Below, one piece after another: positions 13,001 to 25,000 of a stretch of DNA of 64,000 bases (position 1 is the stretch's first letter; every line of letters begins with the position of its first letter). This stretch comes from Neodontobutis hainanensis. Taxonomy: Eukaryota; Chordata; Actinopteri; Gobiiformes; Odontobutidae. A program made the position numbers and the translations under genes. The stretch is from positions 1,459,001-1,523,000 of the forward strand of contig JALDNG010000103.1 of NCBI GenBank assembly GCA_024349245.1, in the 5' to 3' direction. The notes below the pieces were generated by a model that searched no databases, was not told the origin of the DNA, and saw nothing but the letters and a program-made list of their open reading frames with translations.

Positions 13001-16000
13001 ATCTTTGTGGCCGGGAAGATGGACGGCCTGATGGTGGTCGGAGGGCGGAGACACAACGCTGACGACATAGTTGCCACAGCGCTCGCTGTTGAACCGATGA
13101 AGTTTGTTTACAGAGGGAGGTGAGTGTTTTCATTTCAAAAATGACCATAATTTTATGTTGTATCTAACCAAACTTAACGTGTATGAACAAAAAGAGACAA
13201 AGTAGTTTTTTTGTGCTGAATCAATGAATGGGAGAATCCCTGCCCAGAATTGTTCATTATTGAGCTCAGTCCTTTCTAGTACAATCCATAATATAGTGAG
13301 GAGGTATAATAAAGCTTGAGGCTAAGCAGTGTGTTAATGTTTCAGGATAGCAGTGTTCTCCATCACAGTGCTTCACGACGAGAGGATTGTAGTCGTAGCA
13401 GAGCAGCGCCCAGACTCCACAGAAGAGGACAGCTTTCAGTGGATGAGCCGTGTTCTGCAGGTAAACGACCTATGACACACATCTACACACAGTCCTGTTT
13501 TTTATCTTTTACTTATAACATGAATATTTTGTATAATGTTTCTGTCTTTACATTCTTTTTGGTCAAATTAATTACTTTTTTGTGACCTTGCAAAAGGAGG
13601 CCATAGCCCCCTACAGCTCATCTCTTCTGAGTGGTGTGGTACAGGTTGCGTCATACAGTGCAGTTTGTTTCGGGTAACCCCCGAAGAGGCTGCTGTTTCC
13701 ACTGCAGTGTCTCTTATGTAAATCAGGGATGTCAGACTCATTTTAGTTCAGGGGCACATACAGTCCAGTTTGATCTGAAGGGGGCTGGACCAGTTAAATA
13801 ACAGCATAAAAACAACTACTCTAATTTTACCCTTTTGTTTTAGTGCAAAGAAGAACAATTATAATGTTGGTGTTCTTATCAGTCGTAGTTGTTTGACACC
13901 AGTGATGGAAATAATAATGCCATAGAAGTGAGACTCTAGTTTTGTAGACTTTAAATTCAAGGTACAAGGTTTTAACATTTTAGGGACTTGAGCGTTCATG
14001 TTTTCTAACACCTAAAGTTATCTTGTACCTTTTGAATAGGACTGTTCACTTCCAAAAAGAATTATGTTACAGAAAAACACTATTTAACAAGAGCAGCCCT
14101 GAACACCAAGAAAACTGAGTCCGGAAAATCTTTTGGAGAAAACTGATCCATCTGATCTGATCCACCTTTTGGACTGTATTTACACAAGATTAAGCTGAAT
14201 GTATTGTTTATTGAAGGCCTTTGGTGTGAGATTATATTCATATACATTAAGTCTTTATTCTCAGAACAAAGCAGAACAAAGCCATCTGGAGATCAGATGT
14301 CTTGATGTTAAAGTCTCTATACGAGACACTGTAACGTAGTCTGCTGACACATCTCTGTGAGACTGTGGTGAAACTATAAAAGCTGTCTGCGTCTTTACAA
14401 CTTCTATCAAAGTGGATCTCTTTAGTCCAGCGTCGGCTGTTTTTATTTTTTTACATTTAAAGTCTGGGTCTAGGCACCGTCAGCTTTTCTGATCACTTTG
14501 TCACGAACACTCTGTAAAAAGCATCAGGAACCACTTAGACTCTGATCTTTGTTTAGTTAGATCTGTTAGATATTACATATATCAATTAAAGATAATACTG
14601 TAAAAACTCTTTTATTGAAATTGTGTGGTTGTTAATTAAAATTCACATTCATGATTTCATATAGGTTTCATAAAACTGTGTAAATTTGTGTGAGTGTGTT
14701 TGAATGTGTAGGATGTATGAGATGAACTCATCACTTTGTCGTTTCTGGGTCTGTTTTCTCAGGCGATCGATGGGATCCATCAGGTCGGGGTGTACTGTCT
14801 GGCCCTGGTCCCGTCCAACACGCTGCCCAAGACCCCTCTGGGTGGGATCCATCTTTCAGAGACCAAGCAGCTCTTCCTGGAGGGAGCCCTCCACCCCTGC
14901 AATGTCCTGATGTGCCCTCACACCTGTGTCACCAACCTGCCCAAACCGCGGCAGAAACAGCCAGGTACCGCTGCAGCTCACTAAGGTCCCAAATAATGTG
15001 GATTTTGTTTTTCACAGCCACAATCTTCATCAGTCACCTTCTCCAGTAGCTGCAACATGTCACCGTCACATCAGATCAAACATTTCCCTTTGTATCTGTG
15101 ACCCTAACAGAAATAGAACGCTTTTCCACATGTGTATTTTAACAGTTTACCTGAAATAACGTATCGCTGTTGATAAAGGAGTTTCTAAAGAACAAATGAC
15201 GCAGTTGGAGGGGCACTATCTTGGCCTTCCAGTCAGTCCTGCTTGGTTGTGCTGACGACTGCAACTAAAAATTGAAACTGCTGCTCAGCATTGGAGGACT
15301 GTGTTTTGAAACTTTTTTGCACTTTTGTGTAGGTTTTACCATTTGTACTTGAAAAGCAAAAATAAAATAGAAGAGCTACAACTTGGAATTAAAAATATCA
15401 TTAAACTTAAGGGATGGTCACATGTTTTTGATTTAAATATTGATATTGATTGAGTGATAATACCCTTGTTTTCCCTGATATTTTTCTCAACCTGTGCTGT
15501 TAGCCTATTGTTTGCCTTCTGACACCTCCAATATATGTATAACTTGAACATGTCCATATCTTCACAAAGGAGCTCAGTCTTCTCCTCTCCTGTCCCGCAG
15601 AGATCGGCCCGGCCTCTGTGATGGTGGGGAACCTGGTCTCGGGGAAGCGTATCGCCCAGGCCAGCGGCAGAGACCTGACTCAGATCGAGGACAATGACCA
15701 GGCAAGGAAGGTGTGTGTGAGAGAGGGCCGCTGGTGGTCATCTTCATTATTCACTTCAACATATTATCATTCATATTTGGGTCAGAGTATTGCAGCAGAA
15801 ATGGCCTCACTTTTATTTTATTTGTTTCATTGTCTACATTGAACGGCTGCATATTTATATTGCATTTCATTCACTGACTTACTGTGTATTTCTTTATACA
15901 TTTGAATATGATTGTCTGTCTAAAGTGTTGTCCTGAAATCACAGTTCATATGTTATCCTTTTAACGTTTAAAATGTTTACAGCATCTTATGATTTACTAA

Positions 16001-19000
16001 TATTTCTTACATGAATTCACATTTACATTGCTTTGATAGTAATTATTGTTTGTCGACTTTATGCTTAAATAGTAAACGCTTTTAGTTGTCAGGCTGTATT
16101 TCTAGCAGTTGTTTTGGCACATTTTAACAAAGCCCAGTGTATTTATAACAAAAAAAAGCTTATAAAACAATGTTTGTAAAGCTACAAAAGTAAAGGGGCA
16201 GATGGTGGGTGATAATAGCAGCCAACAGTGAAAAGAAAAGTGTTATAGAGTGCAAACAGGCGTCTGAAATAACGAGCTGAAGGATAATGATAACCTAATG
16301 ACGATGCTAATACTGGTTAAACGGCCATTTCTTTGTTCATTTCTCTGTTTCATTCATTGTTTGGTTCTCCATGTGCAGTGTTGAATGTGTGAAAAACCAG
16401 GCCCTCAGTTTGAATGAGACAAACCAATGAGAAGTTGTCCATTGTGTGATTGTTTAGTTTCCTTACCTTTTTAAATGCCTTTAAATCCTCTGGATAGACT
16501 GTATATCATTTTTAAGCCATTTTCTTAAGCTGGCTGTAAATCACACTATTCCTTTTTGTGCATAACTCGAACAGCACAGAGGCTGATGCTGTGAAACTGT
16601 AATTTAATTTACAGTGTAGGGCATTGACCACAATCTCTCTATATATATGTATATGAAAGGTTAAACCTGACTATAATTATTACGTAACATAAGAACACTA
16701 CAGGTGTGAGTGAAGACTTACCGGACTAGTGGCTAATTAGCAGGATTAGGAAAGCAATTTAATTCAGATGATAACCTTGTAGCTAATAAAGCATCAGCCA
16801 TAACATCGTCCTCTGATGTTAAAATACAGCACAGAGACAAGATCGAAATTTTATGAAATAGAATAAATTTAATAGAAAAGTGAATAATAATAAGTGAAAT
16901 TGAATACGTTCAATAAGTATAAAAACAGAACAAATAGTTAGATATTATACTGTGTTGTTATCTGAAAAGAGTGAATATCACATTTTTTGTCCAAATGGTT
17001 TTGACGTATCCAACATGGACGACCATGCTGTCCACATCTACAGATGGTCTGGCATAGCACTTTTTGTTGCAGCATATTGTCATTGCACAGTTCTTTTAGC
17101 CATTATAAAAAACTAATTCAAATATATTTCTCTGCCAACATTTTTAACAGTGTCTAATGGATAAATAATGCAACAGTGCAAATAGTGTACTGTATTCTTC
17201 TCTCCAGACCGTAACGTTACTGAATTTTCCTGTGCAGTGATGTTGAAATGCTGGACAGGCTGCCGCCTGTGTTGGGTTTCAGCGCTCTGATAATCTCTGA
17301 TATCAGAGTCAGTGTATTACCATGAGAACACCACGCTGTGATAAACGCCACTGTTCAGAGCTAATCTGTATCTCGGGCAGGAATCTGACACACAGAAGGG
17401 CTTTGTCTGACTCTTTAACATGCCAGGCCACGCCACTCGGATAGCACAGGCTTTATCTGCAACCAGCACTTCCCTTCAGTCTCAGGACGTAACCAGCATG
17501 TCCCACTCAAAACACGGCTAGACTTACTCACAAGTTAAGGTTTTTTATGGTTATGTTGACATGTGGTTTATTTATGTCATTTCTAACCCAAAAACACACA
17601 ATCTTTCCCCAGACTAAAAAAAATGGACTTTAATTCTTAGAATGTAGCTTTTCTTTCTCTAAACTTCACTTATGACTTCACTTATGAACTTATAGGCAAA
17701 AACTACTCAAGAACACGGGAGAGCCGGTTCAAATCTTGGATAGTAAAGGCAAGGATATGGTAAGGTTTAGACAGAGCAACACTTACCGACTGCATAGAAC
17801 TGCACATTGTTTATGCAAAAAAGAAAACACACTACAACAGAAAGTTCACTTTGGTCTACTTGTCTATGTTTGTAATAACATACATATTTATGTTCATCTT
17901 AATTCAGTGTTGGTGAAGACACATGTAGCACTTTGTGTCTATGATGTTTGTACATCTTTAAAGTGCTACAGTCTAGAGCTTGTTACGCAAAATAAACATA
18001 TCAAAGTACAAATACAGAAAAAAATTGTTAAACAATAGTAGGGATTATAGTATAGTGTATGTTTTTTTATATATATAAAGCCCCCAATTTTAAGACAAAT
18101 TGCTCAACTTTTTTTTTTATATAAGTTGATTGTCAATGTGTGCAATAACAGCCAAAGTTCTCTTGGTTGAAGTTATCGCAGAAGAAAGTTTTGGTGAGAT
18201 TTCATAATGAAGAGAAACAAAGGGAGAGTTGCAGTCAGCGAGTGCATCACTGACAGACAGACCGATGGAAATTAGAGCCAGAGTCAGAACAAATCAAGGA
18301 CCATGCTTTTGTTTCTGGCCTCATGAATATTTCAGGATTTTCTCTGGAGCGGAGAATCACAGCGAACGTCGCTCTGCCGTTGTTCTGCCGCAAGCTGCTA
18401 TCTTTAAACAGATTTAACTGTGTGGATGTGAGTGGGATAAAGTCACGGCCAGTAGAAGCTTTTAACATTTCTGTATGAAGAAGACCTTTCTTTTTCCTTT
18501 TATGCAAAAGAGTACAATTCTTTGTCCTGGTGTGTGACCTCTTCCTTTCTATTTATTACACGAGGAAAATGTATTAACAATGAAAACTTATTTGACTTAC
18601 TTTTTAATGGTTTTCGAGTCTCAGTTGTATGAATGTGAAGCTGCGTGTTGAATCAGTTGCCGTGGGCGACCGTTGAGGATCAAACTGGGTCTGTGTTGGT
18701 CACATTTGGGGAGTTGTTCAGCTTGAGTTAGTGATTATGCTAACAAGGCCGTGTTCTTCGAGCCGTGAAGAAGATCCTGCTTTACATTCACATTTCAAGG
18801 GCTGCAACCCAAAAATACATAGGTGTGGATTCTTAAATGAAACCCCAGTGCCTTTCTGTAATAAACCAGCACAGCAGAACGACAATGTTGTGCTTTTATA
18901 AAATGTATGTGTGAGTTGGATTTCTGTAGGACCAGCAGAACTTGACTTTTGACAGGAAACAGGCAGCAGTCCAAAAGAAAAGACAGCCACCGTCTCTAGA

Positions 19001-22000
19001 GTTCACGTAATCCTTCATGACACTATGTTCAGTCCAACATGGCACAGTGATATTTTGTTCATTCATTTCTGCATACAGAATTAAAGGATATATAGTGCAC
19101 ATGATGTTATATACACCTCTTATTTTCTATGCAATTTTGCAATTATACAACAAAAACTTTACAAAGTGTGGTTAAATCTTTTTGCAAATGATCAATTCCA
19201 ACTTTCCCATAAACTGTCAATACATGTTTAAGTCACCAATTGTTGCAAAAAATATAAAACCTTTTATGGCATTGTTTTTTAACAATAACACAATTTAATT
19301 CCTAATATTACTATTTGTCTTAACCTTAGCCTGTCTCTGCTTTACTGTCTCAGGGGTTTAAAGGGAGTCTTGTCTTTGTCAAGGCAGTTTAAGCAAAAAA
19401 AGGAACAGCTTAGAATGACAGGAAGCCAATGGTTTAGCAGTTTAGCATAGAAACATTCACCAGATTTGTTAGCCATTAGCTTGATATATTTGTTTATTTT
19501 GTAAAAAAAAGGTGACGTGTGGGCTGTACTTTACACACATACACATAATATGCAATAACACGATACAACGCCTTACCTTTTTGCTGTGTCTCTCATTGAG
19601 CATAAATGGGGTACAAGGCTAACGGAGGCGGAAAGATGGTGAAAAAAAAATCTCAGCAATTTGACATTAAAAAAGGAGCATATATAAAAGAACATGTTGC
19701 TCGTTTAAATGTATTAATGTGTGGATACCTCATTAATTATCTCTATTTGATACATTTAGTTGTTAGGTTCACGATCTGTCAGCACAACTGTCTGTCTTTG
19801 TATAACATCCTGAGCCCTTGTCTATTTAGCTCGCTGCTGCTTCATGCATCACAAAGCTCTGGAGGGGTAAAAGATTTAAGAAGGGTTTCTGTGCGATGAA
19901 AACATCACACTGCTGCTCATCGTCTCAACTCCGAGATTTCATTAAACATTCATCGAGGCTCCGTCTTCCTCTCGCTGCGCTTCCTGCCTTGTATTTGATC
20001 GGCGAAAACCTCCTCGCAGTGTCCAGCGCAGAGACACGAGCTGGTTGAATAACTTCATTTGACTAAGGGTTGCATTGGACAAATCACACATTGGTACTTC
20101 TCCTGTTAAATCTGAAAAAGTGCCATAGAGCTTTTAGAATTGGTCACAAAAGAAGCCTCAGTAAATAAAGATGGTTAAAAAATAATGTTCTTATTACATT
20201 TTTACAAGTAGCCCATGCAGCTAACAGCCTCATGATCAAGAAGTCTCAGAGAATGTTTTTTTCTGCAGATGCTTGTTATACTATTGTTACTATAGTATAT
20301 ATATTACAATTTAAAATATGTGCTTATTCCACATTTTGTCTGGTTTTGTGATTTTGTAATGTCTGGGCCTTTTCTTTTTTGTTAAAACAGAGAAATTATA
20401 TCTTGAGATGAACATTTACCCAAAAGTTTTTATTATGTAAAAGTTAAGTGTTTACATTAGATATTAAAGCCTTTATTGGTATTTTGCTGCAACACAGAAA
20501 GCCCTGGCATCATTTTCCTAACATTTCCTTATCTTTTGCCTAAACTTGAGTCATTATTTTTCTAAAAAGCCGTGTTATTACTATTTACTACAACATTTTA
20601 TGGAAATGTAACTGCAAACATACCATTCTAATTACACAACCTTCACACACGTACAAACACAACTGTTGGTTGTTGAAGAAGGGTTTTAAATTGGCTGCGG
20701 TCCCTTCTTTTAGAGGAGTTTCCTGTGTGAATACAAACCACATTGAGCCAAGCCTGAAGCAGCCCACAGGCCTCACTTCATTAACACTGCGCCATGAATA
20801 CAGAACGTCTTTGTGTCTCTGCGACACGGTCATGGAAAACTGGGAGGACATTTGTGTTTATGTTTATAATATTTAACAACAGGAGGGTTGTGTGTTGCAG
20901 TTCCTGTTCTTGTCCGAGGTGCTGCAGTGGAGAGCCCAGACGACCCCAGACCATGTCCTGTACACGCTGCTCAACTCCAGGGTGAGACACCATCTTTCAT
21001 AGACCCTGTTAAGACCGGAAGTTAAAATGTGACTGACTGATGGGAGATGGTATGCATGCTGCTCATCTACTGCTCATATAACAAGCATACTTCCATATCT
21101 AAGCACTAATGCTTCTGTCACGTGCTCTATTACTCTTAAAGTTGTGGGTCTTGGAAAAGTGTAGGAACCCTGATAATGTTAGGGCTGTGTGCTTGTTTTG
21201 CACTTGTAGCCGTTGTGTTCGTTTGCATAATTCAGATAAGCACCAGGGTGTCTCTGCTGCTGTTCAGCTCCGAGATGCGACGGGGGAAAACACGACATGA
21301 CACTCACCGCTCCACGCTGCTGATTGGTCCTGTCAGTCATCGCTGTGTCCCATCTGTTTTCAGGGCACCATCTCCAGCTCCCTGACCTGCGTCCAGCTGC
21401 ACAAGAGAGCGGAGAAGATTGCTGCCATGCTGGGGGAGCGGGCACACCTACAGGACGGAGACCATGTGGCTTTAGTCTACCCCCCGGGTGAGACTGGAGA
21501 GAACCCTGCTGGGCTCATCTGATTTTAAAATATGCTGTATATAAAAATGGATAGTGTAACACCCCACCCACCTGATCTATAACACCTGTTCTTTTGTGTT
21601 CTTTAATATTTTTTTGTCCTTCAGGAGTGGACCTGGTCGTAGCATTTTATGGCTGTCTTTACGCCGGGTGTGTCCCCATCACAGTGCGTCCTCCTCATCC
21701 TCAGAACATCGCCACCACTCTACCCACTGTCAAGATGATCGTCGAAGTAATGCCATTATTTAATCATATTGAAATTATTATCATGAATTGTCTATTCAAA
21801 AGGTTTTTAATTATTCTATAATTATCTAGTTACATGTCTTAAGTCTCCTCTTTCGGCCTTCAGCATTCCCTCATGTTCCAGTAAAAACATGATTCCCTTT
21901 AAAATAATAAATATTTTTTAGCTTCATAACAATTTGCCTTCATTTTAATCTCATTTAAAGGTGGAATGAAACTCTAATTTGACTATTTTCTACTGCTATT

Positions 22001-25000
22001 CTACAACTTACAGAAGCCCCGTTGAGACACATTACAAATAATGTTCATCGTGTTTGACTCAAAAAGAAACCACAAGTGTGCTTCTCTTTGCTTAGTTTGT
22101 CCTCTTTGGGCATTTGTAGGAGGAGGAAGTAATGGGTTGCTAAAAGTGTTGTTTGGCAGCAGTTTTGCATTTAGTTTGATTGCATTGTGCTGTCTCGTGC
22201 AGGTGAGTCGGTCAGTTTGTGTGATGACCACTCAGGTCATCTCCAAACTGCTGAGGTCGAAGGAGGCCACAGCCACAGTAGACGTCCGAACATGGCCTCC
22301 GGTCATAGACACAGGTAACACTAACAGTTCAGAGCAATCATTGAGATTGAAGGGTTTTTTTATAGTGAAAAAAATATTTTTTGCTTTTGCAGACGATTTG
22401 CCAAAGAAGAAACCCCCGCTGCTGCATAAACCATCAAACCCTGACACTCTGGCCTATCTGGACTTTAGTGTGTCCACCACCGGCATGCTCGCTGGGGTCA
22501 AGGTACGCACTGTTCAGACTTCTTTCTCCACTTTAGACACGTTAGACAAGTTATTCTGAACCAGACTGAGAGATTGAAATGATCAAGCCAATTTCCAGTC
22601 TTTTCTCACTGTACAGCACAAGTATAAAAGCCTGTCTGTTGGACCCGACTCTTTTATTTGATCCTTTGATTTGAACTTTCACCTTGACTGTTCTGTCTAA
22701 ATAAGTCAACAAAGTTTTTTTTTGTCATTAAGCATTTCTGCATCTGAAAGTTGACTTGGTATTTTTCTGTTGTTTGAAGAAATATCACATGGTGTGATTT
22801 TTCAGACTTGATTTTAAAGTCAAGGGCCTCATTCACAAAACTTCCTACTAACAAAGATTTTTGGCATTGTCTTTTGGGAGAAAAATGTCTTCTGTAATAA
22901 ATTTTTTTAAAAAAAACTATAAAAAAAGGGAAGAATGCTTGTCCCACACACTGAGACCTAAAAGAACCTCTTCATTACCACTAGATATTATACACGACAG
23001 TTCTCAAATGGACTTCTGCTGAACGTTGCGTTTGTCATGTATTTGTCATGTCTGTGTCAAATGCAGATGTCCCACACAGCCACCAGTGCCTTCTGTCGCT
23101 CCATCAAGCTGCAGTGTGAGCTGTACCCGTCCCGAGAGGTGGCCATCTGCCTGGACCCGTACTGCGGCCTGGGCTTTGTCCTCTGGTGCCTTTGCAGGTC
23201 CGACACACATGACTCAGCGATTTAACATGATGCACAAGCGACGCAAATGTGAAAGGAACATTTGAATTCACACGAGGAGTGTAGTCAAGACCAATTCAGT
23301 TCAATCACTTTAAACTGTACACATCCCCTTTTAGACCAGACTCATTGAGCGGTTAGAGTTTGGTGAAGCAGGTAGAGTTAGAGGAATATTATTTTTAATT
23401 ACAAAAAGATAAATTAGTAAAGATAATTAAGTATGGTCAAGGTCTATGTCAGGGACCAGGATAAGATCAAGTAAACATTAATTTAAATACAAGACAAGAC
23501 TCAGGCTTTTAGAAATGGCAGATATACTAATCTCAAGCTAGAAATTCAATATTCACTAAATCTGTTTTTTATACAAATACATATTCATTAGTAGCATTCA
23601 GGTGCGACACTTTAATTGACTTTATATTTGGACGTTGTTAAGATAATATTGTGATAATAAAACATTTGAAATATATTGTGAAGCCCTAGTTTCTCTCAAA
23701 ATAGTAGAATTGCTCAGTTTGATTTGGTGTTTGTTTGCAGTGTGTACAGCGGTCACCAGTCGATCCTCATCCCTCCGTCCGAGCTGGAGATAAACCCCTC
23801 TTTGTGGCTGGCCTCTGTCAGTCAGTACAAAGTCCGGGACACCTTCTGCTCTTACAGCGTCATGGAGCTGTGCACCAAAGGCCTGGGCCTGCAGACGGAC
23901 TCTCTCAAGGTAAACATTTAAGACACTGAACAGTGCCTGCAGTACTTCACGTTAGTGGAATTGATGTACAACTAAAACACTGCTTTAAGTGACATGGTTC
24001 CTATTTCCTTTTGTTCGCAGTCCCGAGGTGTGGACTTGTCCCGGGTGCGGACTTGTGTGGTGGTGGCGGAGGAGCGTCCCAGGATAGCGCTCACTCAGTC
24101 CTTCTCCAAACTCTTCAAAGACCTGGGCCTCCATCCTCGAGCCGTCAGCACCTCGTTCGGCTGCAGAGTCAACCTGGCCATCTGTCTACAGGTCAGTACC
24201 ACCAGATCTGCTGATACTGAAAACTCACCCCGAGCTGCGGCTTCGAGATGACGCAACCTTTGGCTGAAACCTGAAGTCTTTGAGGATTTAGAATTGGTGA
24301 CATAGCTTTAAATTCTAGAGCGTTTTAATTTATGCAGCATCTTTCAGTTCACATCCTGCCTCAGCTTTATTTCATTTCATGCTTTTGTTTGAAACGATCA
24401 GTAAATCTATCTAATAGAAGTCACGGTTAAGTAGCACATACATTTTTGTTTAATTTTGTTTTTACAAATGCACTTTTTGTTGAGCCCTAGATTATTCTTT
24501 TTTTGTTGTTTTATCAACCACCAAACCACATTTTTATTGTCAAGGAAAAAACTTTTTGTTGCTGATCCAATTCTCCCAAAATCAGGACAGGTCCACACTG
24601 GAGGGGGCAAGGGTCAACAGCTGCGTCTCAGTGGTTTGGGGGAACAGTACAGAAATGTGATTGTGGAGATTTTTATACAATTTAAAAATCTGTGTACACT
24701 CTGTGACAGTTAATGGAGAAATTTTGGAAACTGAATGTGCAAACACCCATGAGGATGAGCATTTCCACTATATATTCCACTTTAACCATAACTTAATAAG
24801 CATCCTGTAATCGCACAAAACTAACATATTACATAAATGGCTCAATAACTTATCTGGCATTTGGCTGACATCCTTTCAGTCTCAATGCTTGTTGTGTTTC
24901 ATTTCCATTCTTTTCTATCTTCTTCCTGGTTTTGTGCTTAACCCCACCCACATTCCCTCACTCCTGATTTTGTCTCCGGCTTTTTTCCTTTCTTTCTTTC

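Larger units (their letters stand above)
1096..14964 (+). other. dip2c: DIP2C exons 1-14 of the window: first ANL (AMP-binding-like) domain
   Basis: These exons encode about residues 1-579 of the visible fragment. Landmarks are GKLWCRSVKVAYNLL at the start, FPNNDPAAFITAFYGCLLAE (4548 exon), and the P-loop-equivalent YKTCKDGSVLGVTVTR across the 8723/8916 exons. They continue with MHVISIPYALMKVNPLSW (9489 exon), TRTGLLGFIG at the position of the TGD motif (12911 exon), and the hinge-like GKMDGLMVVGGRRHNADD. In classical acyl-CoA synthetases the P-loop ends in a PKG tripeptide and the later motif is TGD. Here the lysine is absent and the aspartate is replaced by leucine, as in the family generally. 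The domain is therefore best called ANL-like, without assuming adenylation activity. Confidence 0.85.

Noticed and set aside
22041..22559. 172-codon frame as an independent gene
   Set aside because: It is DIP2C exons 22203-22314 and 22393-22502 read through their short intron, with chance codons on either side.
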